From assembly GCA_027452065.1 (NCBI GenBank), contig DAIDHC010000015.1, positions 1 through 47,658 of the forward strand: a stretch of 47,658 bases of DNA. The letters run 5' to 3'. The stretch is from Bryobacterales bacterium. GTDB lineage: Bacteria; Acidobacteriota; Terriglobia; Bryobacterales; Bryobacteraceae. The translations under genes were made by a program, and so were the position numbers. Shown one piece after another: positions 41,053 through 47,658 of this stretch (position 1 is the first letter of the stretch; every line of letters begins with the position of its first letter). A model generated the notes under the pieces. It saw nothing but the letters and a program-made list of their open reading frames with translations. It was not told where the DNA came from and searched no databases.

Positions 41053-41238
41053 AGTCTGCGCCCGGCTGTCCCTTCACAAGTCGAGCGCTCTTGCCCGGAT
41101 TCTACGACGCCCGAACCGCGATTGTTCCATAAAGCGCCATGGCCCTGCCGCTTCATGCGCGCTCCGAATGGGACTGGCCTTGTCACCCAGGACGGAAAGG
41201 GAATATCAATCTTGGTACGTTGTCGTGCCGCTCAAACG
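41053..41238. other. Intergenic region at the composition boundary
   Basis: This 186-bp gap lies between the acyltransferase start and the end of the GH106-like gene. I see TAGAAT on the minus strand (41104-41099) as a possible acyltransferase -10, no terminator-like hairpin and no coding frame I would accept. Base composition changes here from C-rich to balanced on the plus strand. Confidence 0.4.
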
Positions 41239-44055
41239 CTACCTGCTCGATCCCGGCTTCACTCCGCGCTCGAGGCCCGCCTGCGTTCCCCGCACAACAC
41301 GCAGAGTCACGGGACCGAGTAAGCCCGATGGTTGGGGCGTGGGAATGTAATCCCGAACGCGATAATAAGGCGCAGGAAGCTCCGGTTCATGTGCGAGCAT
41401 CCAGTTGATCAACAGGTTCGTGACGCGAATCTCCACCCGGTTCGGTCCCGGCCGGATGGCGCGGGTGACATCAATAACGTAGGGGTGCTTCCACGCAGTG
41501 CCGGCAACGATTCCGTTGAGCGTTACCTCGGCGATGTCTTTCACTTCGGCGAGATCCAGGGAAACATGGGCGCCCGGACGCGCCCAGGAGGGCGGCACTC
41601 GAAAGCTGGTCTCATAAGAGGCCGTGCCCGAATAGTCGCGGTAGCCGGGCAATTGGGCCCAGTCCCCGAGATGCTCCAGGTTCAAGCGTTCCGCGCCACG
41701 CCGGCTCAAAGACCACGGACCGGTGAGGTTCATCGCATTCATCTCTTTCCCGGGGTCATCCATCAGGGGCGGTAGGCTCCGCTCCACAGAGCCTTCGAAG
41801 ACGACAAATGTTGAACCCCACGGCCGGAGTGCCAGCGCGATATCTTTCCGGCCGGAGGTGCTTCGGACCACGGGCGCCGCAGTTTCAGCGCCCGTTTCAG
41901 CATCGAGCAGCTTTGGCACGCCCGTCCCGTCGCGAAAATGCGCATGCACCAGCCTCGCGACGGGGCCGATGTTGGCCACGAAGTAGATGTCCCGTGCACC
42001 GGCGCGGCGGTGAATGAAGCCAACGCTCGGCTCGGTCTGCTCCAGTTCAAAATCGGCCGGCATGAGCAGCGACACGGCACGCGCGACAACATGTGTTGGC
42101 GGAGACAGGGATCGTGCGGGATCCGGTGGCGTGAAGATCGCCTCGCCATGGCCGCACGATTGTCCTCGTATGAGACGCTGGCCGCGCCACCCGCGAATGC
42201 CGGAAGGGAAGAGTTCGCCGGCCAGCGCCTTCACTCGCGCCGTGTCGAAATCGGCGTTGAGCAGTCCGGGCGAGCGTGCGGGTATGCGTCCATCCGCAAT
42301 GACCGTGCCTCCCGCGCGGCAGAACTTCAGCAATCGGTCGAGCGCATCCGGGTCGATCGTTTCTATCGATGGCAGCACCACGACGGCGTACCGCATCGGC
42401 CCGATCGCCAACCGGCCATTTTCGAACCGCGCCGCAGCCAGGCGGTGCGCATTGATAAAGTCGAAATCAAACCCGTTGTCGCGAAGCGAAGCGAGCATCG
42501 ATGCGGAGCCGTTTCCGGAGAGGCGCTGCTCGATTGCGCCCGCAAGGTCAGTCCAGGTTCCGAGAGCGCTTGACCACGCGTCCTCGACCGGGGCGTATAC
42601 CGCGACATCGGCGATCGGTTCACCCTGCTGGAGGAGGTAGTTCGTACGGCGCAGGTAATCGGATAGATGCCTCAAGTAGGGCCACCAGGTATTGTCCGGA
42701 CTGACGAACGTCGATGCGTAAAAAAAGAAGCCGGGAAACGGGGCCCAGCGCGGCGAGAACGGCACCCCATGGAAGTTCACCTGGTTAACTCCGTCCAGGT
42801 AAATGGCGTCCGCCTCCGCCTTCATCTGCTCAAGAGTGACGCGAAACATGGGGAATCGAAGCCAGGTGAAACTTTCCGAGGAGATTTGCGTACGCCCGAA
42901 AAGGTGCGCCGCCGAAGTCGCGAATTTCCGGTCACGGACGTTGGTTGCTCTCCGGTCTTCCGGACCATAAGTTTCGCCCTCGGGGAGATCGGCCGCGCCG
43001 TAGGCATCCAGAACATCGGCGGGAGTGCCGTGGGCTTGTGCCCGGAGTTTGAGTCCGTTGTCGTGCGCCCACTCAGCAAGTGGAGTGAAGAAATTTTCCT
43101 GTGCCAGCTCCGATATTGTTTGCCGGAAATCGTAGCGGACGCGGGCGCCCGTTTCGCCGCAAGAAAGAAAGATCGCCGGCAGATAGCGTGTGAGCGAATA
43201 GCCCCGCCGCTTCTCGAACTGCTCCGGGAGGCTGGGCGTCCAATTCGAGTCATAAACCTCCCAACTATCGACGCCGACGGCGAGGGCGCCTGCCAGCGCC
43301 CTTTTCTGCAGGTCGCCGGCGTGCTGGAGATGGACTGCGAGCGCCCGGCGGCTGAAGTGGTCCATCACGAGCCCCTCTCCCCCGGGCGCCGCTCGCTTGA
43401 CCTTCATGCCTGTGTAGCCGCTCACGAAGGTCATCACCAGCCAGTGACCCGCCGGAGCGTTCCATTCCAGGGTTCCGTCGATGGAGACGCGCACCGTCAG
43501 ATCGACGAGAGAGGTGAGGTCGACGCCATCGGCGCTCACCTCGGCGGCCTCGACCGCGAGAAGCCGTTCGGGCGCCTGCCAAGTGCCGGGCACGTGTTCC
43601 TTGACCAGCAGCGGCCCGCGGACTTCTCGAGTCCAGAACTTCAGTTGACCAGCGCCAAGCTCCGGAGGAATCCACGGCCCTCCGTAGGGCCAGCCGCTGG
43701 TGAGCAGGGTTTCCGGAACGAGTCCGATTGATTTCCCGTAGGAGACGGCGTGGCTGACCAATTCTACATATTCATGGGAAAGATAGGGCGCATTGCGCAC
43801 TCCCTGCGGGAGCGATGTGCCCGGGAACGAGTAGACCGGATAGATGCGGAAGCCGCCGAGTCCGGCGGCCCTCATGGCATCGAGAGCGGACTGCACGTCC
43901 ACCGGCGAGTACGGAGCGCCGAACCACCACCAGAAGCAGGACGGCGCGTAACGGATCGGCGGAGAAGGGAACTGAGACAGCGGATCGCTGACCTGCGCTG
44001 CCAGACCGGTCACCAGGCCGAGAGCGAAAATCGTGGCTGTGGTGATTCGGCGCAC
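41239..44055 (-). CDS. Secreted GH106-like alpha-L-rhamnosidase
   Basis: A 938-residue protein with a signal peptide (MRRITTATIFALGLVTGLAA). The catalytic part resembles GH106: FWWWFGAPYSPVDVQSALDAMRAAGLGGFRIYP, then GVDSWEVYDSNWTP with a candidate catalytic Glu at 266, then WSSALGTWTDLAGAIEQRL. Near the C-terminus a carbohydrate-binding-like sandwich has YSGTASYETSFRVP and DIAEVTLNGIVAGTAW. GH106 enzymes release terminal alpha-L-rhamnose from rhamnogalacturonans. The start codon is GTG at 44055, 12 bp after the lyase-like gene. Membership is judged from memory of the family, so substrate is moderately certain. Confidence 0.8.
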   Translation of the reverse strand: MRRITTATIFALGLVTGLAAQVSDPLSQFPSPPIRYAPSCFWWWFGAPYSPVDVQSALDAMRAAGLGGFRIYPVYSFPGTSLPQGVRNAPYLSHEYVELVSHAVSYGKSIGLVPETLLTSGWPYGGPWIPPELGAGQLKFWTREVRGPLLVKEHVPGTWQAPERLLAVEAAEVSADGVDLTSLVDLTVRVSIDGTLEWNAPAGHWLVMTFVSGYTGMKVKRAAPGGEGLVMDHFSRRALAVHLQHAGDLQKRALAGALAVGVDSWEVYDSNWTPSLPEQFEKRRGYSLTRYLPAIFLSCGETGARVRYDFRQTISELAQENFFTPLAEWAHDNGLKLRAQAHGTPADVLDAYGAADLPEGETYGPEDRRATNVRDRKFATSAAHLFGRTQISSESFTWLRFPMFRVTLEQMKAEADAIYLDGVNQVNFHGVPFSPRWAPFPGFFFYASTFVSPDNTWWPYLRHLSDYLRRTNYLLQQGEPIADVAVYAPVEDAWSSALGTWTDLAGAIEQRLSGNGSASMLASLRDNGFDFDFINAHRLAAARFENGRLAIGPMRYAVVVLPSIETIDPDALDRLLKFCRAGGTVIADGRIPARSPGLLNADFDTARVKALAGELFPSGIRGWRGQRLIRGQSCGHGEAIFTPPDPARSLSPPTHVVARAVSLLMPADFELEQTEPSVGFIHRRAGARDIYFVANIGPVARLVHAHFRDGTGVPKLLDAETGAETAAPVVRSTSGRKDIALALRPWGSTFVVFEGSVERSLPPLMDDPGKEMNAMNLTGPWSLSRRGAERLNLEHLGDWAQLPGYRDYSGTASYETSFRVPPSWARPGAHVSLDLAEVKDIAEVTLNGIVAGTAWKHPYVIDVTRAIRPGPNRVEIRVTNLLINWMLAHEPELPAPYYRVRDYIPTPQPSGLLGPVTLRVVRGTQAGLERGVKPGSSR

Positions 44056-44067
44056 TCGGTGACGCTG

Positions 44068-46572
44068 CTACTTCCCGTCAAGGCGCGCCAGGGCGGCCAT
44101 CGCAGGCTGTCCCCAGGCGAGTAGCGTCGCCGGGGACAACGGCCGGGTCTGACTGAGAAGCTGCGATGTGCGATCGGCGCTGCCTGGCGTATCGGTCTTG
44201 TTCGGACCCCAGCCGGCCCATAAATCGCCGCGGCCATACGGATCGGGCGAGACGTTCAGCATGTCGCGCAATTTGCTCAGGACGCTCAGGGCTGTCCGCG
44301 CGTACCGGGCGTCCGAAGTAATCTCGGCCATCATCGCCAGCGCATAGAGGGCGAGGGGCGACTCGCCCGGATCCACCGTGCCGTCTCCATCCGGGCCGAA
44401 GCAGTGAACAAGCGCCCGGTCGATCATTTCGCGCACCTCCGGAACGCGCTCCAGCGCATAGTAATCGGACAGGGCCACCAGGGCATGCTCTACAAATCCT
44501 TCGATTCGAGGCTGGCGCATGTTGCCGAGATAGGCAGGCCAGCTCCCATTTTCCTTCTGAAGCTTGCGGAAGGCTGCAACAGCGGGGCGGGCACGCTCCA
44601 TGAAGCTGGCCTCGCCCGTGTAGGAATGGAACTGGCACATCATGTGAAGGTAGACCGATACGGTGCGCGCGTCCTCCTGCTCGAAATCCAATTTCAAGGA
44701 GGCGAGCCGCTCGCCGCAGCGTGTGATCCAGTCGGCCGCAACCGGGTCGCCGCTCAGGCCTGCCCAGTGAAGCAAGCCCAGCAGCCAAGAGTGGTCCGGC
44801 TCTCCGCCCTCGCCCAGCGCCAGAAAGCAATGGCCATAGCTATGGGTCCACATGCCCCAGTGCGGAAAATGCCGTACGTCGACGTCGAGCGCGTGACGGG
44901 CGGCAATTTCACATCGCTTCCATGCCTCCGGGCTTCCCGTTCGAAGGTGGTAGAGAATCAGGCCGCGCAGAGGATCGCGCTCGTTGTTGTGCCAATATCC
45001 TTCGCGCGCCATCTCGCCCATGTCGCCCCACTTTGTCCCGGGCGTCGTCAGGTAATCGGTGCCCGGAGTGAAATAGTGAAAGTCGCCGTAATCGAATTTC
45101 GAATAGCATTTTTGAAGATCGATATGACGATCGAACCAGCCGAAGTTTTCGTCGAACATTTCTTCGATTTTGGTGAATTGGCCCGGATTCCGGGGTGAGA
45201 GAGGTCCAACCACGCCGGTGGATGTCACATACTGCGGATCGAGCGTTGCGCGCACAGGCCGCAGGGTGTTGTCCCGGACCTTCTGTTCGAACAGAGGCGT
45301 CGGGGTCTGTCCCGCCCAAAGACCGAGAACGATGGTCTGGGTCATGGCCACTCCCTGGCGCGCGTCAAGGCATCCATCCTCGGAGGCTACGAAAGCCGAG
45401 TAGGGATGGGGCATCACCGGCCAGTAACGCGTCATCTGGTAGGGCGTGGTTCCGAAAGGGTCGCTGGGCAGCAGAGGTTTGGATTTCAGGTGCGCATTCG
45501 CGTGTTCCGACCATAGCCCGATGGCCAGACCGCCGTCGCCGACGGAAATTTCATTCGGATATTTTTCGTAGAACTCGGGAACCGACACTCCCAGCAACCG
45601 CGCGGCATTTGATATGTAGAGCCAGCCCGGGCAACGCTCGCCGTTGGCGCCTCCGCTGGCCAGATTCTGGGCCCGTCCGTCGGGGTTCCGCGTGCGCGCC
45701 CAATAGCGATCGTAGTCGTCCTGAACAAGCCACACCGGCCAGTCCTTCAGGAACGGGCCGTCGTAGATGCCGCGCTCGCATCCGAAGACAAGGTGCCCGG
45801 GCTCCCATGCGAACGGCAGCACGAGGCGAATGTCGCGCACCTTTTCCGAGCTATTGCTCGTCGTGTTCATCCAGGTGACGGAAAGAACCACTTCGGGCCG
45901 GCCGCGGTAGACGGTACAGCGGAGGATGAAATCGAAGAACTCCGCATCGAAGTTCGAGCGAGTGCGTCCTTCTATGCGGACCGTTCCCCGGACGGGACCG
46001 CGTTCCTCAACGGTGACGCGGTGCTTCTTGGCGGCGGATGCCCGGAACACGCTGCCGCCGCGCTCGGTAATCAGCAAATCCACCGGCGTGGCGCCCCGAA
46101 TAACAGGTAAGTACGACCCGGAAGACGACGGCGCCGAGATCTCTTCCACCCACCCGTCGCGGTTCAGGCGAAGCTGGGCGGCGCCGCTGTCGAGGACGAT
46201 GGACCCGGATTGTTCGGTCACCAGATCTCCGGCGGCCGGTCCATCTTCGCTGGCAAGCGAGTAATCGCCCGGTCCGGCCTCCGGCTCGAAAACAAGATGC
46301 AGCCAGCGGACCGAACTGTCCGGCCAGTGTGAGCTCGGGTGCATCTGCGCAAGCACCGGAGCGCCGCGCGGAGAGAGAACCCGGAATTTCGCCGGCCAGC
46401 GCAGTTGCCCGCGCGCGAAGGGAATCGCCGTTTCGGCCGGAGCCCCGGATGGTGCCGGGCCCGCAGGAGCGGCGACATGAATGACGATGCGTCCTCCCGT
46501 CTGGCTCAGCGCGGCACAGGGGACCGCCGCGGCCGTCTGGAGGAACGACCTTCGCGAGAACAAGCCGCTCAT
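44068..46572 (-). CDS. PcRGLX/YetA-like protein, putative exo-rhamnogalacturonan lyase (PL26-like)
   Basis: An 834-residue protein with a Tat-type signal, MSGLFSRRSFLQTAAAVPCA. The N-terminal beta-barrel part shows IPFARGQLRWPAKFRVLSP and SHWPDSSVRWLHLVFEP, typical of the PcRGLX/YetA first domain. A central sandwich (ILRCTVYRGRPEVVLSVTW, VRDIRLVLPFAWEPG) and a C-terminal alpha/alpha toroid (HFPHWGMWTHSYGHCFLALGE, RTVSVYLHMMCQFHSYTGE) follow. The family includes a fungal exo-rhamnogalacturonan lyase (PL26) and Bacillus YetA of the rhamnogalacturonan operon. It overlaps the GxGYxYP gene by four bases and precedes the GH106-like gene, supporting pectin degradation. Confidence 0.82.
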   Translation of the reverse strand: MSGLFSRRSFLQTAAAVPCAALSQTGGRIVIHVAAPAGPAPSGAPAETAIPFARGQLRWPAKFRVLSPRGAPVLAQMHPSSHWPDSSVRWLHLVFEPEAGPGDYSLASEDGPAAGDLVTEQSGSIVLDSGAAQLRLNRDGWVEEISAPSSSGSYLPVIRGATPVDLLITERGGSVFRASAAKKHRVTVEERGPVRGTVRIEGRTRSNFDAEFFDFILRCTVYRGRPEVVLSVTWMNTTSNSSEKVRDIRLVLPFAWEPGHLVFGCERGIYDGPFLKDWPVWLVQDDYDRYWARTRNPDGRAQNLASGGANGERCPGWLYISNAARLLGVSVPEFYEKYPNEISVGDGGLAIGLWSEHANAHLKSKPLLPSDPFGTTPYQMTRYWPVMPHPYSAFVASEDGCLDARQGVAMTQTIVLGLWAGQTPTPLFEQKVRDNTLRPVRATLDPQYVTSTGVVGPLSPRNPGQFTKIEEMFDENFGWFDRHIDLQKCYSKFDYGDFHYFTPGTDYLTTPGTKWGDMGEMAREGYWHNNERDPLRGLILYHLRTGSPEAWKRCEIAARHALDVDVRHFPHWGMWTHSYGHCFLALGEGGEPDHSWLLGLLHWAGLSGDPVAADWITRCGERLASLKLDFEQEDARTVSVYLHMMCQFHSYTGEASFMERARPAVAAFRKLQKENGSWPAYLGNMRQPRIEGFVEHALVALSDYYALERVPEVREMIDRALVHCFGPDGDGTVDPGESPLALYALAMMAEITSDARYARTALSVLSKLRDMLNVSPDPYGRGDLWAGWGPNKTDTPGSADRTSQLLSQTRPLSPATLLAWGQPAMAALARLDGK

Positions 46573-47658
46573 GCACCACCCGCGGCGCGCAGAAGCCCGG
46601 CGAACTCGTCGGCCCGCACGATCTGATATTCGTCTCCAAGACCCTTCACGATGTTCTCGGTCATGTCGAGGGAAGTCAGCCAGTTCGCGAGGAAAACGTT
46701 GAGAAACGCCGGACGGTGCGACGGTGTGCGGCGGCGGATTTCAGAAACCATGAACGACTCGGCATCGCGCCTGGCCGAGGGCGTGAACGTAAATGGACCT
46801 GGCGACCGGTTCACGGCGCGGAACACCGGCACGCCGCCGGCGACGGTTACTGTGTTCTCGTCCGTCGTGGTCCGGCTGCGCCCGTAGTTTGCGAAGATCG
46901 CCGAACAGCCGGTCGTCGCGGCGAGGCTCTTCAGTCTCTCAGGCCGCATTTCGCTGTATGTCATCATCACCGTGGCGTCGATTCGCTGCCGGTACAGCGC
47001 CGACTGCTCCAGATACTCCTTCCATATCCCGGACTGCCGATCCTCGGGATAGTTTTCCGCATAGTTGTCTTCATGAATATAGCCGAGGCCGGTCAACGCG
47101 TTGACGAAGCAATCCCCAGGCCGGGCGTGACGGTAATAATAGTCGAGAATGTCGGGCATCCCATCGCTGGCGGTTGGCGATACCTGCCAGCCCATCGGCA
47201 CCGTGCCGTGATGCGGGTCGTCAAACAACTTGCGGTAGTAATGGCGGTGGAAATTCCAGCCATCGCCGTCGGAACGCACAAAGGCGATGTAGATCTTGCC
47301 ACGGTCAAGCTGCGCCGGCGGATGAGTCTGGCGCAGCGCGGCGCGCGTTCCTGAATGCACCGAGAGGTTTCCTACGGCCGGCGAATATGCGTCGAATGCA
47401 GTGCAGGCAGCGTACTTCGCGCAGGCGCTTAACAGACGCACTCCGGGTGTTTCGCCGATTCCGCCGGTCTTGTCCCCGCTGGTGGGCCAGCCGAAGCACG
47501 GGATATTGGGCGGCCAGCGCATCAGAATATCGCGCGCGAACTCGAATTCCTCCTGGGAAGCGGCCTTCGGGTTGCGAGCCTCATCCTGCGGCCCGGAGAT
47601 CCAAAGAATGGGAATTCGAAACTCGACCAGGTAATCCCGCAATGCGACCTCTTCCGGC
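46569..47658 (-). CDS. GxGYxYP-family protein, C-terminal part (cut by window end)
   Basis: The reading frame is open to the window edge, so the N-terminus lies beyond 47658. At least 362 residues are visible. Signature stretches are YIAFVRSDGDGWNFHRHYYR, PTASDGMPDILDYYYRHA and LTGLGYIHEDNYAENYP, the variant form of the GxGYxYP motif, ending with RPAFLNVFLANWLTSLDMTE. The family is a putative glycan-active group, often beside polysaccharide-degradation genes, with an unproven reaction. It starts the visible operon and overlaps the lyase-like gene by ATGA. Confidence 0.8.
   Translation of the reverse strand, partial: PEEVALRDYLVEFRIPILWISGPQDEARNPKAASQEEFEFARDILMRWPPNIPCFGWPTSGDKTGGIGETPGVRLLSACAKYAACTAFDAYSPAVGNLSVHSGTRAALRQTHPPAQLDRGKIYIAFVRSDGDGWNFHRHYYRKLFDDPHHGTVPMGWQVSPTASDGMPDILDYYYRHARPGDCFVNALTGLGYIHEDNYAENYPEDRQSGIWKEYLEQSALYRQRIDATVMMTYSEMRPERLKSLAATTGCSAIFANYGRSRTTTDENTVTVAGGVPVFRAVNRSPGPFTFTPSARRDAESFMVSEIRRRTPSHRPAFLNVFLANWLTSLDMTENIVKGLGDEYQIVRADEFAGLLRAAGGA

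Noticed and set aside
1..47658. CRISPR arrays, insertion sequences, integrases or attachment sites
   Set aside because: I saw no regularly spaced direct repeats, no transposase or integrase motifs and no flanking repeats around either tRNA gene.

Overview
The window looks like a GC-rich chromosome segment of an acidobacterium, most likely of the Bryobacterales/Solibacter type. This is inferred from the protein families present: an Oar-like TonB receptor with an N-terminal carboxypeptidase-regulatory domain, a membrane regulator family that is expanded in Acidobacteria, a protein combining FG-GAP repeats with choice-of-anchor-D repeats, and many exported plant-glycan enzymes. No rRNA, CRISPR array, insertion sequence or phage gene was found.

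Layout. (1) 1-1973: translation and export core, tuf (3' end), rpmG, tRNA-Trp, secE, nusG, rplK. It stops abruptly after rplK: rplA is absent and a convergent HDOD gene follows. (2) 1984-6476: HDOD protein and PAP2 phosphatase (minus), a secreted metallophosphoesterase, tRNA-Glu, and a MEMO-like protein with an extra N-terminal domain (plus). (3) 6486-11339: a four-gene minus-strand operon (alpha/beta hydrolase, LytS-type kinase, LytTR regulator, YdeI-like protein), then a divergent secreted M28 peptidase. (4) 11415-19637: minus-strand glycan module of a membrane-spanning putative regulator, a TonB receptor and a large clan-A-like glycoside hydrolase. (5) 19960-26344: six plus-strand genes with tight spacing: gluconate-dehydrogenase-like subunit 3, GMC flavoprotein, five-haem cytochrome c, an unrecognised protein, a DUF362 protein and a mannonate-dehydratase-like protein. 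Five of the six carry export signals or act with exported partners. (6) 26360-27946: zinc-ribbon protein and class III aminotransferase (minus). (7) 27996-35416: surface-glycan locus of three glycosyltransferases, a DUF3108 protein, a glycosyltransferase-methyltransferase fusion and an ABC-2 permease with a fused beta-sandwich-like domain, but no ATPase gene. (8) 35573-40998: an orphan protein, a very large FG-GAP/anchor-D secreted protein and an acyltransferase. (9) 41239-47658: a rhamnogalacturonan-type cluster of a GxGYxYP protein (cut by the window edge), a PcRGLX/YetA-like putative lyase and a GH106-like alpha-L-rhamnosidase.

How the parts work together. Blocks 4 and 9 appear to take apart plant polysaccharides outside the cytoplasm. 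Block 5 looks like an exported sugar or sugar-acid oxidation route in which electrons go from a GMC flavoprotein to a multihaem cytochrome. Block 7 builds and exports a surface glycan.

Composition. From about 0.5 to 41 kb the plus strand is strongly C-rich whichever strand carries the gene. The tuf fragment and the 41-47.6 kb cluster do not follow this, which makes those edges interesting. Several genes lack a Shine-Dalgarno sequence and instead have a TANNNT hexamer 6-9 bases before the start codon, which suggests leaderless mRNAs.
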